From NCBI RefSeq assembly GCF_000159095.1, contig NZ_GG666297.1:56946-120945 (forward strand): a stretch of 64,000 nt of DNA, read 5' to 3'. Origin of the DNA: Anaerococcus tetradius ATCC 35098. Lineage in GTDB: Bacteria > Bacillota > Clostridia > Tissierellales > Peptoniphilaceae. Positions 36,857 through 45,900 of the stretch are shown here, one piece after another. The translations under genes were made by a program, and so were the position numbers. The notes beneath the pieces are model-generated. The model made no database searches, was not told where the DNA came from, and was given only the letters and a program-made list of their open reading frames with translations. The first letter of the stretch is position 1, and each line of letters opens with the position of its first letter.

Positions 36857-37837
36857 CTAGTTACAAGAGCAAGTAAATTCTGATATAGTTTGGTAGTTGC
36901 CATCAGTTTCTTTGCCAGATTCTTTGTTTCTTTTGCTTGCTTTTAGGCTAAATTTTATTTCTCTGCCATCTCTTATTTCATCAAGGCTAAGGTCTGAAAA
37001 ACTAGCATTGTAGACGAAGCTTGCCTTGCCATCTTCCATAAGCCTTTCATCAAGGGAAACTTTCCTGCCGTCCTCATCAAGTCCTTCCAAGTCGTAGACG
37101 TATCCATCATCGAGATTTTCGATAAGGCAAGTTAGGCTTATAGGATTTATTTTCATAAGGCTTAGTCTTGCTTGATTATATAGGGGCATATTTTCTGCTA
37201 ATATCTTGTTATCATTATTTACAGTATTTACATCTGCCTTGAGGGAGACAACTTTTGTAGCATTACCATTCATATAGTAGAGGTCGACATCGGCATTTTC
37301 TAGGCTTGGAAATTCCTCGTCAAAGTTTAACATAAGATTTTCGCTAGTAGTCTTTCCATCCTTGAGGAGAACTTTCGAGCCTGATGCTCCCCTTAGCTTA
37401 TAAGTTTTTCCATTAACAACAAGCTTGTATAGGATTGAATTAAGCTTAGTATCTTGACCATCTGCCTTTCTTAGGGTATTTATAAAAAGAAACTTGTTAT
37501 CAAAGGCGAGATTGCCTATTACAAAATCATCATCTCCTAGGCTTATTGGTTGGTTAAGGCTAGTTACATACTTGTAGGATTCAGGGCTTGCTCCAAAAGC
37601 CTCCATCATGCTAACTTTGACATCTGTTGCAACTTTTACAAGCTCAGCCCTGGCAGGGCTTATACCAAAGCCTGCAACGAGTATTAGGGCGCAAGCTATG
37701 GCGATTATTTTCTTTTTGTAAGATTTCTTGCTATAGGCCTTGGCAACTTTCATAAGTCTTGCTTTTTCTAAATCGCTTAGGTCAATTTCTCCTGTAGCAA
37801 AATCCATATCGTTAATCTTATCATAAATATTATTCAT
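36857..37837 (-). CDS. DUF4179-type membrane protein, likely anti-sigma partner
   Basis: 326 residues. The N-terminal 50 residues are cytosolic and charged, followed by one membrane helix (about residues 44-62, IIAIACALILVAGFG) and an extracytoplasmic beta-rich domain resembling DUF4179. Such proteins are usually encoded next to ECF sigma factors and are thought to hold them at the membrane. Here the start codon overlaps the sigma gene's stop region by 8 bp, so the two are translationally coupled. Two Cys near the C-terminus (CSCN) are notable. The anti-sigma role is inferred from topology and context. Confidence 0.75.
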   Translation of the reverse strand: MNNIYDKINDMDFATGEIDLSDLEKARLMKVAKAYSKKSYKKKIIAIACALILVAGFGISPARAELVKVATDVKVSMMEAFGASPESYKYVTSLNQPISLGDDDFVIGNLAFDNKFLFINTLRKADGQDTKLNSILYKLVVNGKTYKLRGASGSKVLLKDGKTTSENLMLNFDEEFPSLENADVDLYYMNGNATKVVSLKADVNTVNNDNKILAENMPLYNQARLSLMKINPISLTCLIENLDDGYVYDLEGLDEDGRKVSLDERLMEDGKASFVYNASFSDLSLDEIRDGREIKFSLKASKRNKESGKETDGNYQTISEFTCSCN

Positions 37838-38351
37838 AAGTTCCTCCTAGTTTAAGACGTAAGTTCTTCTTTGTTCGTGAGACCTTGTTGTAGAGTTTGT
37901 CTTTGGAAAGCTTAGTTTCCTTTTCTATGTCCTCATATTTGTAACCTTCCAAAAAAAGCTTTACAAAAATATCCCTATCTTCATCAGATAAAAGTTCTAA
38001 GATTTCTTCTGCTTCATCAAGGTCAAAGTCATCCTCGTAGGATATTGGCTTACTGAGTCCGTCAAGATCAAGGGTCTTGTGGCGATTTTCCTTTCTGATA
38101 CAATCAATTGCCTTGTATTTAGCAATTCCTGCACACCGGTTTTTAAAAGATGACCTAGTTGTATCAAAAGAATCAATGTTATCCCAAATAGCAAGGAGGC
38201 TATCATTTAGGACTTCCTCAACAAGCTCATTCCTAGAGCCAATTGTCTTAACGATACTCGCCTTCATAATTTTGCCATAGACATCAATAAATTCGATAAG
38301 ACATTTCTCATCTTTGATTTTTATTCCATCAATTATTCTTCTCTCATCCAT
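37830..38351 (-). CDS. ECF-type RNA polymerase sigma factor
   Basis: 173 residues from the ATG at 38351, which has AAGGAGG five bases upstream; a GTG at 38366 overlaps that site and is less likely. Region 2 (about 20-95) contains VEEVLNDSLLAIWDNIDSF and FKNRCAGIAKYKAIDCIRKE; region 4 contains LLSDEDRDIFVKLFLEGYKYEDI with a helix-turn-helix. It is an extracytoplasmic-function sigma factor, coupled to the membrane protein downstream. It lies between two surface-protein genes, making them possible targets. The promoter seen before the LRR gene looks like the housekeeping type, so this is only a suggestion. Confidence 0.9.
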   Translation of the reverse strand: MDERRIIDGIKIKDEKCLIEFIDVYGKIMKASIVKTIGSRNELVEEVLNDSLLAIWDNIDSFDTTRSSFKNRCAGIAKYKAIDCIRKENRHKTLDLDGLSKPISYEDDFDLDEAEEILELLSDEDRDIFVKLFLEGYKYEDIEKETKLSKDKLYNKVSRTKKNLRLKLGGTYE

Positions 38352-38547
38352 TCCATCCTCCTTCACCTATATATTCGTAAGCACTAGGCAAAATCTATCA
38401 ACAATATAGTTTATAATCATTTTAAGTAATCATTAGCATTTATAGATATAAGTATTATATAGGAAAATTGCTAAATTTTATATAGTTTCAAAGATTAGTT
38501 ATAGACTAAATAAACTTTTTTACATATAAGTTTTATATATGTATTTA

Positions 38548-38576
38548 TTGAGGTTATAAATAGAAATCAGTATAAT
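38548..38576 (+). promoter_or_regulatory. Promoter of the LRR surface protein gene
   Basis: TTGAGG at 38548-38553, 17-bp spacer, TATAAT at 38571-38576, giving a start near 38583 and a leader of about 28 bases with AGAAAGGTAGGA. The rest of the 259-bp gap between the divergent genes is AT-rich with nothing else recognised. Confidence 0.65.
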
Positions 38577-38610
38577 AAAGTTATTAAGTATGAAAGAAAG
38601 GTAGGATATT

Positions 38611-40455
38611 ATGAATAATAGGTTGATTAAAATTATGCTTCTAGCTTCTATTAGTTTAGGTACATTATCAATTAATAATGTTTCTTATGCACAAGCAGGC
38701 GAAGAACATGGTGAAGCAAATAAAATCACAGATACCAAAAACCCTATAGGTGAAAGCGACTCAAATACAACAACGGAAAGTCCACAAAATAGTTCAGATG
38801 CAACAAGCCCAACTTCTACTAGGGACCAGGGAAAAGAATCTAGTGATAGTAGTGCTACATTAGATGAGCATATTACATTTGAAGATGAATTATTAGAGAA
38901 AACGATTATTAATTTGTACAAGCAAGGTAGTGGAAGATTTGATCAAAATAAATATTCGTTGGTATTGACTGACAAATCATACAAGATGCCAGAAAATCAG
39001 AATTTCATAACTAAAAGGGAGGCTCTCCTTGCTAGTCAGTTGAGTGTTTCCAATGAAGCTCCTTTCGATAAAGAGAAAAGAAAGTTTGTAAGAAAGAATA
39101 AGAGCATAACTTCAATTAAGGGAATAGAAAGTTTCACTAATTTAGAAAAGCTAATGTTTAATAATAACGATGTGAAAGATCTTAGCCCAGTTGAAGGACT
39201 CAAAAAATTAAAAGAATTAAAGTTTAGAGATAATAAGGTTAGTGATTTAAGTTCTGTAAAAAATCTTAGCGAACTTAAAAACTTGACAGCTGACTCAAAT
39301 GAAATTTCTGACTTGACTCCAATCAAAGATCTTAAGAATCTTGATTATCTAAATTTAAAATCAAATAAGATATACGATATAAGCCCAATTAAAGATACCC
39401 CTGTTAAGCAATTCATTACATTAAATGGAAATTATATCAAAGATTTAAGTGTGTTAAAAGATAAGACCTGCAAAAAGGAAACGAGCGGACAGGTTATAAT
39501 CGTTAAACCACAAACAAATATATTTGATTTAAAGCTTAGTGATAGCAGAGGGGGAAATGGGTATACTTTAAGTGAATCTTACCTAAAATCAATTGGAGCT
39601 CATAGGGTAGGTGAAAGTCAAAAATATAGGTTTACAAGCAAGAAAGATGAAAGCAAAATAGAAATAATCGAAAATGAATATGGTGATTTGTTTGGTTCTG
39701 AATATGTCAAAGCTAAAAATAAGGAAGAGGGAGTATCTTACCCAAAAAATAAAATCCAATGGTATGTCAAGGTAAATACTCAAAATATTAAACTTATTGA
39801 GGTTAAAAATGAGGAAGTAACAGTAGGTGACTCTTTAGATTTAACAGATAATATTGTAAATAATAAGGATAATATTTTTGATATTAAAGAAGTTAAAGAT
39901 ATAACTGAGGAAAAAATTGATACTAAAAAGGCAGGAAATTATTTAGGGAAAATAAAAATTACCTATAATGATGGTGACACCCAAGAAGTATGTTTAGTTG
40001 TTACTGTAAAAAATAAAGTTGTAGACCAAGGCACAAATACAGAACCAAGTGTTGGAGTAGACCAAGGCACAAATACACAACCAAGTGTCGGAGTAGACCA
40101 AGGCACAAATACACAACCAAGTGTTGGAGTAGACCAAGGTACAAATACACAACCAAGTGTTGGAGTAGACCAAGGTACAAAAATAAAGATATCATCAAAT
40201 AATGAAAAGCAAGAAATACAACAACATCAAGCTACTCAAAATTCTAGTACAGATTCAAATAAATCGAAAACTAGTAAGGGTTCTGAGCGTGATGAACTAT
40301 CAAACAAGATTCAGCTATCACACGCTAAAAAACAATCAAAAAATGAAAATGTCAAGACTGGTGTATATCCATTAAAAGAAGTCCTAGTAACATTAATGGG
40401 TACAGCATCTATGTTATTTGTAAGCAAGAAAAAAGAAAAAAATCATAAAGTATGA
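38611..40455 (+). CDS. Leucine-rich-repeat surface protein with variant sorting signal
   Basis: 614 residues. Signal peptide (about 1-27, ending VSYAQA), a Ser/Thr-rich low-complexity region (about 30-85), a cap domain, then about five 22-residue internalin-like LRRs (about 162-286, pattern LKELKFRDNKVSDLSSV). A beta-rich Ig-like region (about 390-470) follows, then four and a half copies of VDQGTNTQPSVG (471-523) and a polar linker. The C-terminus has NVKTG at 580-584, a hydrophobic stretch and KKKEKN, which resembles a sorting signal without the LPxTG form. Likely cell-wall adhesin; the partner is unknown. Confidence 0.85.
   Translation: MNNRLIKIMLLASISLGTLSINNVSYAQAGEEHGEANKITDTKNPIGESDSNTTTESPQNSSDATSPTSTRDQGKESSDSSATLDEHITFEDELLEKTIINLYKQGSGRFDQNKYSLVLTDKSYKMPENQNFITKREALLASQLSVSNEAPFDKEKRKFVRKNKSITSIKGIESFTNLEKLMFNNNDVKDLSPVEGLKKLKELKFRDNKVSDLSSVKNLSELKNLTADSNEISDLTPIKDLKNLDYLNLKSNKIYDISPIKDTPVKQFITLNGNYIKDLSVLKDKTCKKETSGQVIIVKPQTNIFDLKLSDSRGGNGYTLSESYLKSIGAHRVGESQKYRFTSKKDESKIEIIENEYGDLFGSEYVKAKNKEEGVSYPKNKIQWYVKVNTQNIKLIEVKNEEVTVGDSLDLTDNIVNNKDNIFDIKEVKDITEEKIDTKKAGNYLGKIKITYNDGDTQEVCLVVTVKNKVVDQGTNTEPSVGVDQGTNTQPSVGVDQGTNTQPSVGVDQGTNTQPSVGVDQGTKIKISSNNEKQEIQQHQATQNSSTDSNKSKTSKGSERDELSNKIQLSHAKKQSKNENVKTGVYPLKEVLVTLMGTASMLFVSKKKEKNHKV
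40021..40179 (+). repeat. 36-bp in-frame tandem repeat (about 4.4 copies)
   Basis: Four copies of a 36-bp unit starting at GTAGACCAAGGC plus 15 bp of a fifth. Copies differ at only a few positions (GAA/CAA, GTT/GTC, GGC/GGT). Each encodes 12 residues of the LRR protein stalk, so copy number can change without breaking the frame. Confidence 0.95.
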
Positions 40456-40480
40456 TATTTGATTATCATATTTCAAAGGA

Positions 40481-40504
40481 AGTCGGAGAAATCCGACTTT
40501 TTTT
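40481..40504 (+). terminator. Rho-independent terminator after the LRR gene
   Basis: AGTCGGA, GAAA tetraloop, TCCGACT, then seven T. A textbook form. Confidence 0.92.
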
Positions 40505-40575
40505 GATGTTTTAGTTGAATAATTAACAGTTAGTGATATGCATATAAAAACTTTTCAAGTGAGATATAACATCAT

Positions 40576-40600
40576 CAAAAAAGGAGCTATGTGCTCCTTA
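40576..40600 (-). terminator. Rho-independent terminator of xpt
   Basis: On the minus strand AAGGAGC, loop, GCTCCTTTTTT, 20 bp after the xpt stop. Confidence 0.8.
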
Positions 40601-40622
40601 TAAAAAACATCTTCATTTATCA

Positions 40623-41201
40623 TTAATCTTGAACAAATGTAATCTTACCTTCTTCAAGCTTGGCAATTCTTGCTAGGGAGTAGATTTCTAGTCCCATTTC
40701 ATTTTCTATTACATCACGACCTTCAGAGAAGGATTTTTCTATAACTATACCAAAGCCTACTGGGTTGGCGCCTGCTTGTCTTACTAGGGCAACCATGCCT
40801 TTGGCTGCTTGACCATTTGCCAAAAAGTCGTCTATCATTAGGACGTTTTCGTCTTCTTTAAGGAAGTTTTTTGAAACTATTAGCTCATTTGTAACTTGTT
40901 TGGTAAAAGAATATACGCTTGAGTGGTAGACATTATCGCCTGTGGTTAGGGATTGTTGCTTTCTAGCAAATACACACTTTACACCAAGTTCAATAGCTGT
41001 TGCTAGGGCTGGGGCTATTCCAGATGACTCAACTGTTAGAACCTTATCTATTTTTTTATCTTTGAAGTGCTCAGCAAAGGCCTTGCCCATTGCTTGGATG
41101 AGATTACAATCAATTTGTTGGTTGAGGAAGGAATCAACTTTTAGGATATTAGGTCCTATTACAATACCTTCTTCTAATATTTTTTCTTCTAGTTCTTTCA
41201 T
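40623..41201 (-). CDS. xpt: Xanthine phosphoribosyltransferase
   Basis: Salvages xanthine to XMP using PRPP. The 192-residue length fits. Motifs: NQQIDCNLIQAMG near the N-terminus, TVESSGIAPALATA, ARKQQSLTTGD, and the PRPP site VLMIDDFLANGQA. AAGGAG lies upstream. In Bacillus the gene follows a guanine riboswitch; here the leader is only about 30 bases and cannot hold one, so control must differ. Single gene. Confidence 0.95.
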   Translation of the reverse strand: MKELEEKILEEGIVIGPNILKVDSFLNQQIDCNLIQAMGKAFAEHFKDKKIDKVLTVESSGIAPALATAIELGVKCVFARKQQSLTTGDNVYHSSVYSFTKQVTNELIVSKNFLKEDENVLMIDDFLANGQAAKGMVALVRQAGANPVGFGIVIEKSFSEGRDVIENEMGLEIYSLARIAKLEEGKITFVQD

Positions 41202-41237
41202 ATTAACTCCTTATGTAGAAATTGTCCGCTTTTAATA

Positions 41238-41265
41238 ATTATAGTTTATTTGCAGGATTAGTCAA
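41238..41265 (-). promoter_or_regulatory. Promoter of xpt
   Basis: On the minus strand TTGACT, 16-bp spacer, TATAAT. The start lies about 30 bases before the gene. Confidence 0.7.
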
Positions 41266-41292
41266 ATCAAGAAGGGTTATGAACGTTTTTGG

Positions 41293-41321
41293 TTGAAAAT
41301 GGTAGATAATGACGATATAAT
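41293..41321 (+). promoter_or_regulatory. Promoter of the fructose operon
   Basis: TTGAAA at 41293-41298, 17-bp spacer, TATAAT at 41316-41321. The predicted start of transcription coincides with the ATG at 41328. Confidence 0.75.
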
Positions 41322-41327
41322 ATACTT

Positions 41328-42017
41328 ATGATAGTTGAAAAGAGATTAGACCTTATTATGGATGCCCTTCTTAGAGAGAAGAAAGTATCTAATAAGTATT
41401 TGAAGGATTTGTTAAAGACTAGTGATTCGACCCTAAGGCGTGATCTGGATCTGCTAGAGGATGCTGGAAAAATTAAAAGGGTACATGGAGGAGCTATCCT
41501 AGATATTAGGGCTGATGAGAGAAGTTTTTACGATAATGAGAAAACGAAGCTTAGAGAAAAGAAGCTTATAGGAAAAAAGGCAGCAAGTTTTATTAAGGAT
41601 AAGTCTTTAGTTTACATAGATGCAGGTTCTACCACAAGCGAGCTTATTGATTTTATCGAAGCAAGACAGATAAGGATAGTTACTAATGGTCTTATGCATA
41701 TTAATAAGTTAGTGGCTAAGGGGCTTGATACTATAATTCTTGGTGGCAAGCTCAAGGCAAAGACTATGGCAACTACTGGACTTGTAGCTATGAATGAGCT
41801 AGAAAATTTTAGCTTTGATTTAGCCTTTGTTGGGGCTAATGGATATGATGATGATTATTTCTATACGGCTGATATTAATGAGGCCTTGATTAAAAGAAAG
41901 GTTATTGAGCTTTCTGATAAGGCTTTTGTCTTGGCGGATAGGTCCAAGGCCCATAATTTTTATCATGCAAAGATTTGTAGGAGTGATGAAGCGATTTTGA
42001 TAGGGGAGGATGAATGA
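41328..42017 (+). CDS. fruR: DeoR-family regulator of the fructose operon, apparently leaderless
   Basis: 229 residues: an N-terminal DeoR helix-turn-helix (VSNKYLKDLLKTSDSTLRRDLDLLE, about 18-42), then HGGAI and a sugar-phosphate-sensing domain with DAGSTTSELI. It probably senses fructose 1-phosphate and represses the operon. The start must be at 41328 because MIVEKRLDLIMDALL aligns with the family's beginning. No ribosome site is present, and the TATAAT ends seven bases before the ATG, so the mRNA probably starts at the AUG. It overlaps fruK by 4 bp. Confidence 0.9.
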   Translation: MIVEKRLDLIMDALLREKKVSNKYLKDLLKTSDSTLRRDLDLLEDAGKIKRVHGGAILDIRADERSFYDNEKTKLREKKLIGKKAASFIKDKSLVYIDAGSTTSELIDFIEARQIRIVTNGLMHINKLVAKGLDTIILGGKLKAKTMATTGLVAMNELENFSFDLAFVGANGYDDDYFYTADINEALIKRKVIELSDKAFVLADRSKAHNFYHAKICRSDEAILIGEDE

Positions 42018-42922
42018 TTTATACATTGACGACCAATCCATCCATTGATTATATTATGAGATTTGATTCTTTCGTAGATGGTGCGACAATTAGGGCAATT
42101 TCTACAGAAAAATACGCTGGTGGCAAGGGAATCATGGTTTCTAAAATTCTAAGGAATTTGGGAAATGATCCGATTAATATAGGCTTTGTGGGTGGTTTTA
42201 CTGGTGAATTTATCAAAGATAAGCTAAGAGAGCTTGGAATTAGGGAAGAATTTACTAAAATCAAGGGAGATTCAAGGATTAACGCCAAGCTTAAATATGA
42301 TAAGGAAACTGAAATTAACGCAGAAGGTCCACATATTGATGGGGAAGAGATTGAGAGATTTTTCGAAAAGATTAAAGAAATAGGCAAGGACGACCTTCTT
42401 GTTATATCTGGTTCACTTCCAAAAAGCCTTGACAAGGACTTTTATAAGCAAGTAATAAAGAAGGCTAAGTGCGATTTTACTATTGATATAGCGAACAAGG
42501 AAGTTCTTTCTTATCTAGGATATAAGCCAATCTTAATTAAGCCTAACAAGGAAGAATTAGGAAATATTTTTGAAAGAGATATAGACAGCTTCGATGAAAT
42601 GGTAACTTATGCTAAGAAATTAGTAGGGCTTGGAGCTGAAAATGTGATAGTATCCCTTGGCAAAGAAGGTTCTATCTTTGTGGATAAGGATTGTGTTTAT
42701 CGTGCTAAGGCGATTGATGGTAAGCTTGTCAATTCCGTAGGGGCAGGAGATTCCATGGTTGGAGGTTTTGTCCATGGTATAAGGGAAGGATTAACTAAAA
42801 AGGATGCCTATAAGCTGGCTGTCGCTTGTGGTACAGCAACTGCCTTTAGTCCAGATATAGGAAGCAAGGAAAAAATTTATGAAATTCTAAAAAAAGTGGA
42901 GGTAAGTGAAATTGGAAATTAG
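42014..42922 (+). CDS. fruK: 1-phosphofructokinase
   Basis: Phosphorylates fructose 1-phosphate to fructose 1,6-bisphosphate. The 302-residue PfkB-family protein has the start YTLTTNPSIDYIM, the GGKGIMVSKILRNLG motif near residue 36, and the catalytic NSVGAGDSMVGGF near residue 237. The ATG overlaps the fruR stop (ATGA). It lies between its regulator and the fructose PTS gene, the standard fruRKA operon. Confidence 0.95.
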   Translation: MIYTLTTNPSIDYIMRFDSFVDGATIRAISTEKYAGGKGIMVSKILRNLGNDPINIGFVGGFTGEFIKDKLRELGIREEFTKIKGDSRINAKLKYDKETEINAEGPHIDGEEIERFFEKIKEIGKDDLLVISGSLPKSLDKDFYKQVIKKAKCDFTIDIANKEVLSYLGYKPILIKPNKEELGNIFERDIDSFDEMVTYAKKLVGLGAENVIVSLGKEGSIFVDKDCVYRAKAIDGKLVNSVGAGDSMVGGFVHGIREGLTKKDAYKLAVACGTATAFSPDIGSKEKIYEILKKVEVSEIGN

Positions 42923-44789
42923 AGATTTATTAAAAGCCGACCTGATGATCTTTAATCTAAGTGCTAATGATAAGAAAAGTGCTATAGAAGAGATTGCTGA
43001 TAAGTTTTATGAAAAAGGCTATGTAAATAGTAGGGAAGATTTCAAAAATGGTCTTATAAAAAGGGAAGAAGAAGGATCAACTGCCCTAGGCGAATCAGTT
43101 GCTATCCCTCACACCAAAAATGAAACGGTCAAAGAGCCAGCAGTTCTTTTTGCAAGAAAAGTTGGAGGCCTTGACTATCAAGCCCTAGACGGCGAGCCAA
43201 CAGAAATATTTTTTGCCATAGGAGCACCAGCTGGAGCAAACAACCTCCATGTAGAAACCCTAGCAGAGCTTTCCAAGATGCTCATGAAAGATGGCTTTAT
43301 AAATGACCTAAAGAAGTGTGAAAGTGCTGATGATGTTTATGGAGTAATCGAAAAATACTCAGAAAAAAAGAAAGAAGTTCTTGAAGAAAAAGCACCAGCA
43401 GATAAGGCAAGTGATAAGAAGCTAAAGCTTCTTGCAGTTACAGCTTGTCCAAACGGCATAGCCCACACTTACATGGCCCAAGAAGCCCTCGAAAAAGCAG
43501 CAGCTAAGGCTGGAGCAAGCATCAAGGTAGAGACAAATGGCTCTGATGGTATCAAAAATAGACTTACAGACAAAGAAATCGAAGAAGCAGATGTAATAAT
43601 AATTGCAGCTGACAAAAAAGTTGAAACCAACAGATTTGATGGCAAGAAAGTCATCCAAAGACCAGTATCTGATGGAATCAGAAAGGCAGACGAATTAGTA
43701 GCAAAAGCCATCAGGGGCGAGGCTAATATTTTCCATGGAGATGGAGAAAAAGGCACAGTCAAAGAACAAGCGAGTGGGGGTCAATCCTTCTGGCAAAAAA
43801 TCTACGGAGATTTGATGAATGGTATTAGCCACATGCTTCCATTTGTAATCGGTGGTGGAATCCTAATGGCAATATCTTTCCTAGTAGAAAGATTTGCTGG
43901 AGATAAGTCCCTTGCCTTCAGCTTCCTGAATGGTCTTGGTGGAGATTCTTTCACCTTCCTAATCCCAATCCTTGCAGGTTTCATCGCCATGTCAATAGGA
44001 GATAGACCAGCCCTCATGCCAGGTATGGTTGCAGGTCTTATGGCAAGCAGGGGAGCAGGCTTTATTGGTGGTCTAATCGGTGGTTTTATAGCAGGCTATG
44101 TTGTAAATTACATGAAAAAGGCTACAAGAAACCTTCCAAAATCAATTGAAGGTCTAAAGCCAATGCTAATCTATCCAGTCTTTGGTCTATTAATAGTAGG
44201 GGCTATAATGTTCTTTGTAATAGATCCAATCTTTACAGGCATAAACAGCTTCATCAACAACTGGCTAACAAGCCTATCTGGTGCAAACATGCTAGTGCTT
44301 GGAGCAATTCTTGCAGGAATGATGGCAGTAGATATGGGGGGGCCTATCAACAAGGCAGCCTACGCCTTCGCCATAGGTGCCTTCACAGATACAGGAATTG
44401 GAACCTTTATGGCAGCAGTAATGGTTGGAGGAATGGTTCCACCAATCGCCATAGCAATCGCTACAACTTTCTTTAAGGATAAATTTACAGAAAAAGAAAG
44501 AAAGACAACAATTACTAACTACATTTTGGGATTAAGCTTTATAACAGAAGGAGCCATTCCTTTTGCAGCAGCAGAACCTACCAAGGTTATACCAGCAAGT
44601 GTTATAGGATCAGCTATAGCAGGAGCAATAGTTGGAGCTTTCAATGTATCAGCACCAGCTCCACACGGAGGAATCTTCGTCCTAGCAGCTATGTCAAGCC
44701 TAAGCCAAGCAGCCCTATTTATAGGAGCAGTCCTAGTAGGCTCAATTGTAGGTGGACTAATCTACGGAGTAATTAAGAAAAAGGCCTAA
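42912..44789 (+). CDS. fruA: Fructose PTS enzyme IIABC
   Basis: Takes up fructose and phosphorylates it to fructose 1-phosphate. Domain order is A-B-C: EIIA (about 1-145) with phospho-His67 in AIPHTKNE, EIIB (about 170-270) with phospho-Cys179 in TACPNGIAHTYMA, and EIIC (about 295-620) with about nine membrane helices. I chose the TTG at 42912 because GGAGG lies nine bases upstream; a GTG at 42906 is only three bases from it but remains possible. It overlaps the fruK end. A terminator follows. Confidence 0.95.
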   Translation: MEIRDLLKADLMIFNLSANDKKSAIEEIADKFYEKGYVNSREDFKNGLIKREEEGSTALGESVAIPHTKNETVKEPAVLFARKVGGLDYQALDGEPTEIFFAIGAPAGANNLHVETLAELSKMLMKDGFINDLKKCESADDVYGVIEKYSEKKKEVLEEKAPADKASDKKLKLLAVTACPNGIAHTYMAQEALEKAAAKAGASIKVETNGSDGIKNRLTDKEIEEADVIIIAADKKVETNRFDGKKVIQRPVSDGIRKADELVAKAIRGEANIFHGDGEKGTVKEQASGGQSFWQKIYGDLMNGISHMLPFVIGGGILMAISFLVERFAGDKSLAFSFLNGLGGDSFTFLIPILAGFIAMSIGDRPALMPGMVAGLMASRGAGFIGGLIGGFIAGYVVNYMKKATRNLPKSIEGLKPMLIYPVFGLLIVGAIMFFVIDPIFTGINSFINNWLTSLSGANMLVLGAILAGMMAVDMGGPINKAAYAFAIGAFTDTGIGTFMAAVMVGGMVPPIAIAIATTFFKDKFTEKERKTTITNYILGLSFITEGAIPFAAAEPTKVIPASVIGSAIAGAIVGAFNVSAPAPHGGIFVLAAMSSLSQAALFIGAVLVGSIVGGLIYGVIKKKA

Positions 44790-44801
44790 TATAAGAAAAG
44801 C

Positions 44802-44827
44802 ATCTCTCTTAGGAGAGATCTTTTTTT
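44802..44827 (+). terminator. Rho-independent terminator of the fructose operon
   Basis: ATCTCTC, four-base loop, GAGAGAT, then C and seven T. Confidence 0.9.
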
Positions 44828-44913
44828 GTTACTTTGTAAAGCGGATGTAAAATGTTTTCCTCAATATTGTCAAAAATTATCAAATATTTTATAATAAAGT
44901 AAAGGAGGAGATC

Positions 44914-45846
44914 ATGAAGAAGAAAATTAAGCTTGTTGTTGGAGCAGTATTAGCTCTTTTTATTATTTTAGCCTTAGCCATGGGGATCTTTATTGGCAGT
45001 GCGACCTTTAATGGCCTTACTAATCTTATTAGTAGGGAGGATACTATAAAAAATATCAGCCTCTATAAGGATAAGTATGATGAGTTTGCCAAAGATAAGG
45101 ATATAGAAGAAATCAAGATAAAATCGAGCAAAGACGAGCATGATATCCCTGCTATTTTTGTAAATAATCCAAAATCTAAGGGGACTTGCGTAATGGTCCA
45201 TGGTTTGGGTGGGAGCAAATATTCCCTTTATAGGCAAGGGCAGATTTTTTATGATTTAGGCTTTTCTCTTTTAATCTACGATCAGAGAAACTCAGGGGAT
45301 AATGAGGCTAAATATAATACCTTTGGGATTTTGGAGTCCTTTGACACTCTTGATGTTATTAATTTTGCCAAAGCAAAGGAAAATGCCAGAAAGCTTATTT
45401 TGTACGGTGAATCTTACGGTGGGTCAACTTCCCTTATCGCTTGTGGAAGAGATGATTCAGACATTGACTATCTAATCTTAGATTGTCCAGTAGCTGATAG
45501 CAATGAGATTGCCGATGAAAACTTTTTAAAGATAGAAAAGGATAAGAAAATTCCAGTTGATTTTATGAAATTTTGCGGAAATATCTTTCTTAAGATGAAA
45601 TTAGGCTTTACTCTAAAAGATATAGATGCCACGAAGTGGGCAAAAGAAGTAGATTGTCCAACTCTCATAATAAACTCAAAGGCTGATAATATAACTCCAG
45701 TTCATATGGGAGAAGATATTTATAAAAGCATAAAATCTGATAAGAGAGAAATTTACACAGGAGAGAACTTCGCCCACACTAAATTTTCTGAAGAAGACCC
45801 AAAAGGCTTTAGGAAAGTTGTAGGGGATTTCCTAGGAAAATATTAG
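44914..45846 (+). CDS. Membrane-anchored alpha/beta hydrolase
   Basis: 310 residues with one N-terminal membrane helix (about 7-30), so the enzyme is probably outside the membrane. An alpha/beta hydrolase fold follows: oxyanion region MVHGLGGSKYS, nucleophile Ser167 in GESYGG, acid Asp258 in NSKADNITP, base His288 in FAHTKF. The triad is complete. AAAGGAGGAG precedes the ATG. Substrate is unknown; similar Firmicute proteins are annotated as esterases or peptidase-like. Single gene after the fructose operon terminator. Confidence 0.85.
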   Translation: MKKKIKLVVGAVLALFIILALAMGIFIGSATFNGLTNLISREDTIKNISLYKDKYDEFAKDKDIEEIKIKSSKDEHDIPAIFVNNPKSKGTCVMVHGLGGSKYSLYRQGQIFYDLGFSLLIYDQRNSGDNEAKYNTFGILESFDTLDVINFAKAKENARKLILYGESYGGSTSLIACGRDDSDIDYLILDCPVADSNEIADENFLKIEKDKKIPVDFMKFCGNIFLKMKLGFTLKDIDATKWAKEVDCPTLIINSKADNITPVHMGEDIYKSIKSDKREIYTGENFAHTKFSEEDPKGFRKVVGDFLGKY

Positions 45847-45900
45847 TAAACTGAAATTTTCCTATAATGAAGTATAAATATTTTTGGGTATGATAATACT

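Noticed and set aside
40021..40179. CRISPR-like array
   Set aside because: The 36-bp units are directly adjacent with no unique spacers and are in frame inside a protein gene.
40001..40198. Open frame on the minus strand across the 36-bp repeats
   Set aside because: It arises only because the repeat has no stop in that frame; composition is repetitive and there is no ribosome site.
41202..41330. Guanine riboswitch upstream of xpt
   Set aside because: The promoter lies so close that the leader is about 30 bases; no purine-aptamer sequence is present.
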